NCBI RefSeq assembly: GCF_011752935.1 | Contig: NZ_VWWO01000001.1 | Span: forward strand, 124,001-188,000 | DNA length: 64,000 bases | Source of the DNA: Chitinophaga sp. Cy-1792 | Lineage (GTDB): Bacteria; Bacteroidota; Bacteroidia; Chitinophagales; Chitinophagaceae | Reading direction: 5' to 3' | Shown: in pieces, positions 13,601 to 20,954 of the stretch | Layout of the letters: each line of letters starts with the position of its first letter | How positions within the stretch are numbered: the stretch's first letter is position 1 | Notes under the pieces: generated by a model | The model's input: the letters and a program-made list of their open reading frames with translations, nothing else | The model's database searches: none | What the model was told of the DNA's origin: nothing | Translations under genes and position numbers: made by a program

Positions 13601-14492
13601 TACAGCCACCGCCGGAAGGTGGTCCATCGCACTCCTGCTGGGGCGTTCCAGGCACCTGATTATTGATGTTAGAGGCATCAATATCCAGGTCGGTACCGGA
13701 GCGGGTCAGGGAAGCTTCGGCAATTCCCAGGTTAGCAGGAGCAGGTAATGTAACCAGTACATTAAAAGTAAAGACAGCTACTCCACCCGCAACCAGCGTA
13801 ACAGAATCTATATAAATACTATTTACTACTGCGCCGGTCCCAAACGACCCGCCGCCGGCGATTATTTGTCTTCCTGTAACGGTCAATGTATTAACAGCAG
13901 TGGGTACACTGAATTGGAATTTCCCGTTCACGGCGGAATCAGGTCCGTTATTACGGACAGTTACGACGGCGGTATAAGCCGAATTCACGCAGGCATTTGC
14001 CGGGATGTTGATGGATACAACCTGTAAATCCATCAGCCGGCGTGTATCTACCACATTGGAGGCTGAATTATTGGCGGGGTTAGTATCGTTAGCTGTGGCT
14101 ACTGTAGCCGTATTGGTAATGGTATTGGGCGCATTGGATGCCACAGTTACCGGGATATTGATCACCGGATAAATACCATTGGCAGGGAGTACATCGGTAC
14201 GTGTAGCCGTGATGGTATTGCCAATAACAGTAATCGACCACCCGTTGCCGGTAGGAGTACCTGGTGTAAGGCCGGTGGGAAGTACATCCGTCACCGTTAC
14301 GATGTTGCCATCAGGCTTGGCGGCACCCTGGTTGAGAACAGTCAGGGTAAAGGAGCCACTGAGGCTTTTTCTCAGATTACCACTATTGGTCTTGGTAATG
14401 GTAAGGTCCGGATTCTGGGCCATAACATGGAGGCCAGACAACAGCACAGATACAAATAACAGTAGGACGTAACGCAATGTAGAAATACCCAT
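1647..14492 (-). CDS. Giant DUF11-repeat surface protein with T9SS C-terminal domain
   Basis: A 4281-residue protein, one of the largest kinds in this phylum. It has an N-terminal signal peptide (cut near HVMAQ), two DUF11-like modules and four PKD/Ig-like modules (motif QANAGPDQ, about residues 310-650). One more DUF11 module, one cadherin-like module (PPVAVDDNYTT) and about 26 further DUF11 repeats of roughly 120-125 residues follow, each opening with a form of I-x-K-x-GPA and containing TYT-x-x-V-x-N-x-GPSD. The last 85 residues are a CHU_C/gliding-motility-associated domain (IPNTISPNGDGKNDYF, NRWGNMVY, GTYFYIL), the signal for export and anchoring by type IX secretion. The likely role is a long adhesin or surface fibre; this is inference. 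It has its own terminator and is separated by another from atpA upstream. Long reading frames antisense to it are composition artefacts of the repeats. Confidence 0.93.
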   Translation of the reverse strand: MGISTLRYVLLLFVSVLLSGLHVMAQNPDLTITKTNSGNLRKSLSGSFTLTVLNQGAAKPDGNIVTVTDVLPTGLTPGTPTGNGWSITVIGNTITATRTDVLPANGIYPVINIPVTVASNAPNTITNTATVATANDTNPANNSASNVVDTRRLMDLQVVSINIPANACVNSAYTAVVTVRNNGPDSAVNGKFQFSVPTAVNTLTVTGRQIIAGGGSFGTGAVVNSIYIDSVTLVAGGVAVFTFNVLVTLPAPANLGIAEASLTRSGTDLDIDASNINNQVPGTPQQECDGPPSGGGCNNILRDTTLVGNGVQANAGPDQNLCENSGASLQGNNVTGIWTQASGPTTATINNPTSPNTNVNNLQYGTYAFVWTVTSGGCGKVSDTVLITNWQQPTPSRPGGDATVCGSSYTLQAQAPTAGTGVWTQSSGPNTATFANPANPNTTVSGLIAGAYVFVWTTSNGPVCPPNSQQVTIRVNAGPTQANAGPDQQLCNATSTTMAANSPGQNENGTWNQVTGPNQANILNRGSATTGIQGLTVGTYTFTWSIQGGNCPNTIDTVLITVQSGGTQANAGPDQTKYNTGVFTMSANNPPTGTGTWAVISGSAVITSTTDPNTQVTLQPNTTATLTWTINNGVCGNSVDTVVLKYLTSADLQITKTVLSGNFATGSTVQYSLLVVNLGSSDATGFTISDNVPAQLTNVTWTAATNGNNVSISPMSGTGNNISATANIPFATGNSITITVTGKVAATAIGGTVITNTATVTPNSSMPDPNLNNNTSTVTNTVPNNPPVAVDDNYTTYRDVAVSGNVTTNDYDPDGDALTVNTTPVSGPANGTVQLNANGTFTYTPAAGFTGTDKFVYTVCDTHGACVNANVYITVLPAVIDLDVKKTASPATVTAGGTLTYTITVTNKGVSTIHSNETFTVKDTLPTGFIFSSVTTSAGTLYVASGNWTGVTLAPGQSVTATITGTVSSGYTGTSITNKVTAIPPPGTTDSTLAMDSVTTPVTKAVEVVVTKSDFKTTYVPGTDNTYTITVKNQGPSDLVGATFTDLLPTGITAGSWTVTTVSAQPVVTTGTGSINQQFNLPAGGSAIISFTISIPSSYTGQLTNTASVSIPNGYTNINPDKNSATDIDDQSSTSAITVQKSGPVSANAGDPLSYTIVVTNAGPSDLINASIQDVLPPQLLSPSWTVTTAGSATAAPASGTGNVSLSANIPAGTANTVTILVSGIISPDASGSIVNFATVTPAGKTPVISNTVTTTITNKTGITILKAGPSSGHVIAGNAIGYDITVTNSGPSNSANLVIKDTVPANITNVTWRVTPIGLAGVASGAASSGSGNIVNTTVNIPAGTGNQVLIHIDGTVNPNASGTLSNTAYTFATDGSSKQANNQTLIDNSAQMAIVKAGPATVDAGSTITYTLQVTNNGPSNAMGAVITDQIPVSITNVTWTASAVGAAVVTSGASGTGNGILVNADIPVGTNNIVTVTITGTVAPDVTGVITNSGSVSGNNKTVNSNVVNTQVNVNARLAIVKTGPATAEAGSNISYGFSIYNYGPSDATNITLRDTLPIPLSGAVVKPTINGNAAVSNITVNGNIIIVTGSIKASAGNSITLNATATIDPSFAGQIQNTGYVTNDGINIYPSNVVTTTVASNPKLGIQKNGPDSVSAGQTINYTLLISNAGLSNAQNVKVNDVVPAAITNVKWTTSTVGSATVTSGATGTGNTISITGNIPGNRTNLITVLVSGTVNAAYTGTLQNFATVAADGVSTINSDTVNTVVVNSPNMVIHKSGPATVGAGDKVVYTIDVSNTGPSDALKVDISDILPKEMINSSYTVTTTGGATIFSRSLTAVQMLANIPAGTGHVIVTVNATADPSAAGTVVNVASETLNQQDSMKARVLTQILNQPVLVLDKTGPAQINAGQAISYTLIATNTSRSDAKAVTLQDVIPVAITNVTWTATVSGTATLSSGQTGTSNNLLITGDMPAGTGNHIFVNVNGIVKPDYTGSFTNFATIYPKDHDTTYSDTVQTIVTNSAALHVVKGGPDSVAAGGKVTYTLLVYNSGPSDARNINITDAVPVAIQNVTWTTGSSGAASIVSGSGTGNNVLVTGNIPAGVRNFLQITIMGTVDPSFTGVIPNIAQAIITGNPPVPSNQIQTVVYRKTGIGIAKNAPAKVNIGGNITYQLVVSNSGPSNATGISIADAVPADITNVSWTATTTGTAQVTSATSGTGNNISLTGNINAGTGNTIVVNVSGTVRADAAAGTLTNIATATPSGEQPVADTVNTQKIYSPGIQIQKTGPATINPGNAVTYTIVVGNAGPSDVTNLAITDPLDAGILNAQWTATTAGSATVSAASGAGNINLTGNIPAGNANHIMITVTGTLDPAFSAATLVNTATAQLTGMTPVVSTVTSTVTPAVALHLTKSGPATASPGEHITYTLTLNNNGPSNVTGLDFLDIVPASLTNVTWTATANGAGATVSAGSGTGNVSFLANLPAGSANIQIIVNATIDPATTAGTILNVATAAKPGSGITPATATFVTELMPVADLAIIKSGPATAVAGETITYTLRITNRGYANVIGAAISDQLPADFNIASATATSGGNASATAPVVNGQQVSTVANITAGIGNYILVTITGTVAPAATGTLTNTAIVTPPAGVTDDNLLNNSSTITTEISTKTGLGISKYGPATVSVGDTIHYQLVVGNNGPSDANGVSITDNVPAVIGSVQWTATATGNASVTPLNGTGNNIALTGNVGAAMSGVITVNITGVVLPAAGTTIVNSATATIGDDRTSTVTTAVDKTVNLRIKKTAPYTLGAGQPITYTISVTNDGPSDVTDAVIADALNAAVTNATWTAVGSGGASVGTASGTGNVNLLASIPANTGNVLVTVTGIVDPNFTGVLPNTATATLPAGASGTSPVSSTVNTIITGSDNLQINKAGPAVAIPGSTITYILAVTNPGPASASGITITDTIPTDITNVTWTSAAINGTVTANQTGTGNNINVQGNLSAAGVMRVVVVGTVNPSFTGTLLNTGYAKLGANTFNSNLVTTTVTAKAGINIQKTGPAKAIAGQPVNYNIVVGNAGPSDAPGTIVGDLIPAEIINPVWTATTTGTAVITSGAAVNKPGNVILAANIPAGSGNTVVVNVTGTIDPTFTGTITNVGQAGVPNQLRVTDTVNTVVTNYAGMQLMKTGPDTVSAGAVVAYSVILQNNGPSEGLGIHFMDTVPAQLSNVRWSAVAQGGSVIQGGDINNQTGNPDFVVNIPAGADNNILVTISGTVDPSFAGTISNHAAVVVNNVRVPSNTVNTVVVNKPGLHISKTGAANLMAGGKITYNLLVTNTGPSDAANVAVNDQLPAPVINATWVATANGNATIGGAKTLSGTGNVVLNASIPAGTGNNISVDVIGSLEPTFTGNISNTAIYTAGTSTDSSTVQSTITADEKVSIRKSGPDTLSAGSNITYTLVVQNTGLVSLNNLSVRDSVPANIQQVTWTATTNGGTITGGATGSGNLVIVNGTLPVGDTNSIIVTINGYVGPSATGSISNLCHVANGNNILARDHKVTAITNNPSVLLTKTGPATASSGGNITYLIDATNFGPSDLLSAVLTDNVPPQILNVTWTVTTYGRTVMTSPATNTGTGNHISIAGFLPAGDSNKVHIEVKGTIDPSFTGTLVNTATGVDDIGRSKTASVTTVVTNIPVLGISKTGPASVIAGDAVSYHIAVTNEGTSDIAGALITDAVPATLTNVTWTASTTGNAVVFGAATGSGNNVSLTGAIPLGTGNGINITVSGQVPSGTRATSITNSAAAKGADSVVVNSNVVTTTINQHPGLQVVKTGPALASAGDSITWIVTLTNNGPSDAYEATLTDNVPNNGITGYTWFAKATGNASLTRVGQGTNTPVNVSANIPVGTNNSVVLTISAKIGNTFSGTLSNSAVAAVNGLVTNSNVVNTLVSRVADVSIEKTGDLQLAELDSVTYLLIARNNGPAAADGAVVVDQLTAEIGGAVVSIASTTLGAGNITINNTGNLLRLTIGTFPAGSAVTFVVKGLVTTGTLLTNEAIIRVPDGVTDPYLLNNTSTMVNTFIVKRMRADLQLTKSVQAANPLHVGDKATYSIVVTNNGPLRAEDVQVSDTLKPNLELIGQPVVSGGNATYNPNTRIILWTKDSMATGTTQTITYTVRITNTGVAVNSALVTAMTPDPDFSNNYDVTTSIPITGDDIFIPNTISPNGDGKNDYFVIPGLDRYPNSTLLIYNRWGNMVYQSKNYDNTWNGKDLNEGTYFYILKLNTGTGERQYKGWIELVR

Positions 14493-14592
14493 AAACAGGA
14501 GATTGGAGTAATCAGCGTACAGGGATGTAACAGGTCAGCAGCATTAACAACCAATTTAGGGGCGGATGGGTTCAAAAGGACTTTAAAATAAA

Positions 14593-14621
14593 AAGCCCCC
14601 TCTACGATGTAGAGGGGGCTT
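14593..14621 (-). terminator. Rho-independent terminator of the ATP synthase operon
   Basis: A 13-bp GC-rich stem (14593-14605 with 14609-14621) with a 3-nt loop, followed on the minus strand by TTTATTTT. It sits 21 nt after the atpA stop codon and so ends the atpB-E-F-H-A transcript. Confidence 0.9.
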
Positions 14622-14642
14622 CTCAATTATATAAGAATTCGA

Positions 14643-16220
14643 TTATGCGAATCTTGTTTTCAGCTCATTAGCCAGGGTAACCATTTTCTTGATGCTTTCT
14701 TCTGGCAGTTTACCGCTCTTGAATTCGAGGAGAACGTCTGGCAGACGAACATCCATTTCATTCAGGAATGCTTCTTCGAATGCTTTCACCTGTTTAACAG
14801 GGATTTCGCGCAACAGACCTTTAGTACCCAGGTAGATGATAGCAACTTGCTTTTCTACAGGAAGTGGGCTGAACTGAGCCTGTTTCAGGATTTCCACGTT
14901 ACGCTGACCTTTGTCGATAACCGCTTTGGTAGCAGCATCGAGATCACCACCGAATTTGGAGAAGGCTTCCAGCTCACGATATTGTGCCTGGTCCAGTTTC
15001 AGGGTACCAGATACAGTTTTCATGGATTTGATCTGCGCGTTACCACCTACACGGGATACGGAGATACCTACGTTGATCGCAGGACGGATACCGGCGTTGA
15101 ACAGGTTACCTTCCAGGAAGATCTGACCATCGGTGATGGAGATTACGTTGGTAGGGATATATGCAGATACGTCAGATGCCTGTGTTTCGATGATTGGCAA
15201 TGCAGTCAGGGAACCACCACCTTTAACCAGGTGTTTGATAGACTCAGGTAAGTCGTTCATCTGGCGTGCGATCTCATCTTTGTTGATGATTTTAGCAGCA
15301 CGTTCCAGCAGACGGCTATGCAGGTAGAATACGTCACCTGGGTAAGCTTCACGGCCTGGAGGACGTTTCAGCAGCAGGGACACCTCACGGTAAGCAACCG
15401 CCTGTTTAGACAGATCATCATAAACGATCAGTGCAGGACGACCGCTATCACGGAAGAACTCACCGATAGCAGCACCAGCAAATGGAGCGTAGAACTGCAG
15501 CGGAGCAGGATCAGCAGCGTTTGCAGCTACGATGGTAGTGTAAGCCATAGCACCTGCTTCCTGTAATGTTTTCATTACGCTCGCAACGGTAGATGCTTTC
15601 TGACCTACAGCAACGTAGATACAATAAACTGGTTTACCAGCTTCGTAGAACTCTTTCTGGTTGATGATAGTATCAATACAGATAGCAGTTTTACCTGTCT
15701 GACGGTCACCAATTACCAGCTCACGCTGACCACGACCTACAGGGATCATCGCATCGATTGCTTTAACACCTGTTTGCAGTGGTTCTTTTACTGGTTCACG
15801 GAACAGAACGCCCGGTGCTTTACGCTCCAGTGGCATTTCGTACAGTTCACCAGCGATAGGGCCTTTACCATCGATTGGTTCACCCAGAGTATTTACTACG
15901 CGACCAACCATACCTTCACCTACTTTAATAGATGCGATCTTTTTGGTACGACGTACTTTATCACCTTCTTTAATGCCTGTTGATTCACCCATCAATACCA
16001 CACCTACGTTATCTTCCTCCAGGTTCAGTGCAATTGCTCTAACACCATTGTTGAACTCAACCAGTTCACCGTAACCAACGTTACCCAAACCGTAAATGCG
16101 GGCAATACCATCACCCACCTGCAATACTGTACCAACTTCTTCCAGGTTGGCGTCAGCATTGAAGTTGCTTAACTGCTGGCGTAATATCGCCGAAATTTCA
16201 TCAGGTTTAATATCAACCAT
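14643..16220 (-). CDS. atpA: ATP synthase F1 subunit alpha
   Basis: A 525-residue protein of normal length for the family. It forms the F1 hexamer with beta and carries the non-catalytic nucleotide sites at the cytoplasmic face. Visible features are the N-terminal barrel ([14 protein letters not shown]), the Walker A loop GDRQTGKT at 171-178, the conserved [19 protein letters not shown] stretch and the alpha signature [14 protein letters not shown]. It is the last gene of the operon: the 3' side holds a terminator and then an unrelated giant gene, not atpG as is usual. The start MVDIKPDEI fits the family. Confidence 0.99.
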   Translation of the reverse strand: MVDIKPDEISAILRQQLSNFNADANLEEVGTVLQVGDGIARIYGLGNVGYGELVEFNNGVRAIALNLEEDNVGVVLMGESTGIKEGDKVRRTKKIASIKVGEGMVGRVVNTLGEPIDGKGPIAGELYEMPLERKAPGVLFREPVKEPLQTGVKAIDAMIPVGRGQRELVIGDRQTGKTAICIDTIINQKEFYEAGKPVYCIYVAVGQKASTVASVMKTLQEAGAMAYTTIVAANAADPAPLQFYAPFAGAAIGEFFRDSGRPALIVYDDLSKQAVAYREVSLLLKRPPGREAYPGDVFYLHSRLLERAAKIINKDEIARQMNDLPESIKHLVKGGGSLTALPIIETQASDVSAYIPTNVISITDGQIFLEGNLFNAGIRPAINVGISVSRVGGNAQIKSMKTVSGTLKLDQAQYRELEAFSKFGGDLDAATKAVIDKGQRNVEILKQAQFSPLPVEKQVAIIYLGTKGLLREIPVKQVKAFEEAFLNEMDVRLPDVLLEFKSGKLPEESIKKMVTLANELKTRFA

Positions 16221-16301
16221 AATTATGCTTTTTAAAAAGAGTCGTTAGAATAAGTTGTGTAACGACAACAGCTTTGCGTGTACGCAGCGGCTGCTGTATG
16301 A

Positions 16302-16859
16302 TTAACGTATATCAGATACGTAAATATTCTTAGTGAATTGTTGTTTCAGCGTTTTCAGCTCATTGAGCACAGACGCATCATACAACTGATCTGCAGCTTC
16401 CAGTACAAAACCACCGATCAGCTCAGGATTTACCTTCGCTTCCAGGTTGATTGTCTGGCTACCGGTAGCTACTTTCTGTTTGATCAGGTCCAGTGTAGCC
16501 TGCTCCAGAGGAACAGCGGTAGTTACTTTTACAGTAGCAATGTTTTTGATAACATTATACTGATGACCGAATTCAGTTGCAATTTCTGCCAGGTTGCTTT
16601 CGCGACCTTTAGTTACCAGTAATTTGATAAACTGCTGAGTGGTACCACTCACACGGCCAGTCAGGATCGCGTCCAGGATTTTCTGTTTCGCATCAGCCTT
16701 AACGATAGGGCTTTTGAGCAACAGCACCAGTTCGCGGTTAGATTTGATCACCTGTTGTAAAAACAGCATATCGTTATGCACTTCTTCCAACTGGCCCTTT
16801 TCCTGAACCAGATCGATTAATGATTTTGCATACCGGGATGCTAAACGGGGATTCTGCAT
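16302..16859 (-). CDS. atpH: ATP synthase F1 subunit delta
   Basis: A 185-residue OSCP/delta subunit that links the F1 head to the b-subunit stalk. The N-terminal helical bundle starts LASRYAKSLIDLVQEKGQLEEV. The C-terminal region has the family pattern around KVTTAVPLEQATLDLIKQK and NPELIGGFVLEAADQLYDASV. It lies between atpF and atpA in the usual order, 58 nt after atpF and 81 nt before atpA. Confidence 0.97.
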   Translation of the reverse strand: MQNPRLASRYAKSLIDLVQEKGQLEEVHNDMLFLQQVIKSNRELVLLLKSPIVKADAKQKILDAILTGRVSGTTQQFIKLLVTKGRESNLAEIATEFGHQYNVIKNIATVKVTTAVPLEQATLDLIKQKVATGSQTINLEAKVNPELIGGFVLEAADQLYDASVLNELKTLKQQFTKNIYVSDIR

Positions 16860-16917
16860 ATCGCTTATTGCTTTAAACCTTCAACTGTTATCGCTAACAG
16901 TCAAAAGCCGATTTTTC

Positions 16918-17412
16918 TTAGTTCAATTTGATTTCCTGTGCCAGTTGTTTTACATAACCTTCCTGAGCTGATTTGTCTGACAGTTCTTTTCTCAGAACTT
17001 TTTCAGCCACTTCAATCACGAGGGAACCCACCTGGTTTTTCACTTCCGTTAACGCAGCCATTTTCTGGTTTTCGATAGCGGAATAAGCTTCAGAGATGAT
17101 CTTTTTAGCTTCAGCCTGCGCCTGAGTTTTGGCTTCGCTGATGATCAGATCTTTTGCGTCTTTAGCTTCTTTCAGGATTTTGCTTCTTTCAGCTTTTGCT
17201 TCAGCCAGCACGTGTTCGTGTTCAGCTTTCATCTGTGCCATCTCTTCTTTCACTCTTTCTGCAGAAGCGATAGAATCAGCAATAGATCCTTCCCTTTCTT
17301 TCAGAACCGCGAGGATCGGAGTCCAGGCAAATTTCTTCAGAACGAGGAATACAATAACGAAGATTACAAAAGAGATAATAAATAAGCCGACCGCTGGTAT
17401 CAACAGATCCAT
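16918..17412 (-). CDS. atpF: ATP synthase F0 subunit b
   Basis: A 164-residue peripheral stalk subunit. Residues 1-27 hold the single membrane helix (PAVGLFIISFVIFVIVFLVL). The rest is a long charged, alanine-rich coiled coil (ERVKEEMAQMKAEHEHVLAE and onward) that contacts delta at its C-terminus. It sits 80 nt after atpE within the operon. Only one b-type gene is present here, so the stalk is presumably a homodimer. Confidence 0.97.
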   Translation of the reverse strand: MDLLIPAVGLFIISFVIFVIVFLVLKKFAWTPILAVLKEREGSIADSIASAERVKEEMAQMKAEHEHVLAEAKAERSKILKEAKDAKDLIISEAKTQAQAEAKKIISEAYSAIENQKMAALTEVKNQVGSLVIEVAEKVLRKELSDKSAQEGYVKQLAQEIKLN

Positions 17413-17492
17413 ATTACGAGGATTTAATTTTTTTAATTGTAAAGATTACTGCATCCCTTGCCCTGTGCGCAGGATGCAGTAAAGAGTTTGGC

Positions 17493-18964
<1,472 letters not shown>

Positions 18965-18983
18965 CGTTTTCTGAAATTTTGCG

Positions 18984-18991
18984 CAAAGATA
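18984..18991 (-). promoter_or_regulatory. Possible -7 element of the ATP synthase operon
   Basis: TATCTTTG on the minus strand matches TAnnTTTG and lies 20 nt before the GTG of atpB. The nearest TTG upstream is only 13 nt away, shorter than the usual 19, so only the -7 half is convincing. Confidence 0.45.
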
Positions 18992-19100
18992 AACGTTTTT
19001 ATCTCAAAAATTCAGCGATAATGAAAAAAAAGGAGGCCTTTATATAAGACAATTGAGGGTCAACAACTTATAACTTAAAAATACACCAATTTTTTTAGAG

Positions 19101-19139
19101 AATTTTCCCGTTTTTTTACCAGTCAAATGCGGGAAAATT
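19101..19139. repeat. Inverted repeat between the ABC transporter and atpB
   Basis: AATTTTCCCG (19101-19110) and CGGGAAAATT (19130-19139) are perfect 10-bp arms with a 19-nt spacer that itself contains seven T. It lies 24 nt after the transporter stop codon on the minus strand, so it may be a weak terminator for that gene, although no T-run follows the stem in that direction. Confidence 0.4.
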
Positions 19140-19162
19140 TATATATAATTTTTACTAATATA

Positions 19163-20926
19163 TTAACTTGCCGCCGAACTGCTAAACTGCATGCTGTGGA
19201 GCTTGTAATAAAAACCTTCCAGCTTCAATAACTCTTCATGGCTTCCCATCTCCTTAATCTCTCCCTTATCCAACACAATAATCTTATCTGCTTTACTAAT
19301 CGTTGATAACCTGTGGGCTATAATAATCGCCGTCCTGTCCGCTATCAACTTGTCAATCGCATGCTGTATCAAGGCCTCCGATTCCGTATCCACGGAAGAA
19401 GTAGCCTCATCCAATATCAGGATAGCCGGATTATATAATAACGCCCGCACGAACGATATCAGCTGACGCTGTCCCAGCGATAAAGTACTACCCCTTTCCA
19501 TCACCTGGTAATCATACCCACCCGGCAACTGCATGATAAAATCATGAATACCAATGAGTTTTGAGGCTGACTCCACCTCTTCCCGGCTGATAGCCTCGTT
19601 ATGCAAGGTGATATTATCATAAATGGAGCCACTGAAAAGGAATACATCCTGCAACACCACTCCTATCCTGCTACGTAAAGCATGCAGCGAGTACTCCGGC
19701 AACGGAATGCCATCTATCTTTATACTACCCTTCTGGATCTCATACAGGCGATTCAATATGCTGATAATAGTGGTTTTACCAGATCCGGTATGCCCTACTA
19801 TCGCCACGGTATCGCCCTGCTTTGCTTCAAAATCAATGTCTTTCAATACATACCGGTCCTCTACATAGGCAAAGGATACATGATCGAAGCTGATGGCTCC
19901 TTTCATATCCCTGCCATCCTGTTTCCCATGATCCGGGATATAATCCTCATTGTCTAAAATCTTAAATACCCTTTCGCTGGCCACCATACCCATTTGCAGG
20001 GTATTGAACTTATCCGCCAGCATACGAAGCGGCCTGAACAGCATATTCAGGTACATGATAAAGGCAATCATCACCCCCTGGGTTACTTCGTAATTCAATA
20101 CCTTATTGGATCCCCACCAAACCATCAATCCCAGCGAAATGGCCAGGATAATCTCTACTACAGGGAAAAACACAGAATAAGCGAATATCGCATCGATATT
20201 GGCGTCTCTATGGTCTTTATTAATCTGCTTAAATCGGGCAAATTCACGCTTTTCGCCGGTAAATGCCTGTACTACTACCATTCCGGTAATATGTTCCTGT
20301 ACAAAGGCATTCAGGGCCGAAACCGCGTTGCGCACCCGGTAAAATGACTTATTTACACTCTCTTTAAAAATATAGGTCGCGATAATCAGGATTGGGAAGG
20401 GCGACAAACTAACCAGCGTAAGGCGCCAGTCTTCAATAAACATCACCGTCAGAATGGCGATGATCATCAGCAAATCAGCTACTATACTGATTATACCTTC
20501 AGAAAACACATCATTGATAGCTTCTATATCATTGATGGTACGGGTGGTCAGGGTACCAATCGGGGTTTTGTCGAAAAAGGCCAGGTTCAGGTGGATGATC
20601 TTCCTAAAGACTGTTACCCGCATATCTTTTACGACGGATTGTCCCAGCCAGTTGGTCAGGTAGGAAAAGAAAAACCTTACTACTGTTTCCAACAGCAGTA
20701 AGGCTATCTGTAATACGGTCACCAGCACTAACATACGTACGAGCTGGTTCGCAATATATTTATCAACGGTTACCTGGATGAGGTATGGCCGCAACGGTGA
20801 GATTACCGCCAATACCACAGTGAGTACCATGGAAACATAAAATGAGCGCTTATAGGGTTTCGCAAAGGAAAAAATCCGTCTAAGCAGGCTGAAATCAAAT
20901 ACTCTTTTTGCTGCCACGTTACTCAC
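19163..20926 (-). CDS. ABC-type exporter, fused membrane and ATPase domains
   Basis: A 587-residue half-transporter of the MsbA/MdlB type, expected to work as a dimer in the inner membrane. Residues about 20-310 form the six-helix type 1 exporter domain. The ATPase domain has Walker A GHTGSGKTT at 378-386, signature TLSLGQRQLISFVRAL, Walker B ILILDEATSSVD and the switch histidine in IIIAHRLST. Substrate (lipid, peptide or drug) cannot be read from sequence. It starts 28 nt after the stop of the 20955-23150 gene on the same strand, so the two are probably co-transcribed. Confidence 0.95.
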   Translation of the reverse strand: MSNVAAKRVFDFSLLRRIFSFAKPYKRSFYVSMVLTVVLAVISPLRPYLIQVTVDKYIANQLVRMLVLVTVLQIALLLLETVVRFFFSYLTNWLGQSVVKDMRVTVFRKIIHLNLAFFDKTPIGTLTTRTINDIEAINDVFSEGIISIVADLLMIIAILTVMFIEDWRLTLVSLSPFPILIIATYIFKESVNKSFYRVRNAVSALNAFVQEHITGMVVVQAFTGEKREFARFKQINKDHRDANIDAIFAYSVFFPVVEIILAISLGLMVWWGSNKVLNYEVTQGVMIAFIMYLNMLFRPLRMLADKFNTLQMGMVASERVFKILDNEDYIPDHGKQDGRDMKGAISFDHVSFAYVEDRYVLKDIDFEAKQGDTVAIVGHTGSGKTTIISILNRLYEIQKGSIKIDGIPLPEYSLHALRSRIGVVLQDVFLFSGSIYDNITLHNEAISREEVESASKLIGIHDFIMQLPGGYDYQVMERGSTLSLGQRQLISFVRALLYNPAILILDEATSSVDTESEALIQHAIDKLIADRTAIIIAHRLSTISKADKIIVLDKGEIKEMGSHEELLKLEGFYYKLHSMQFSSSAAS

Positions 20927-20954
20927 GGTCGTTGATCTATTAGTTAGTCTATGA

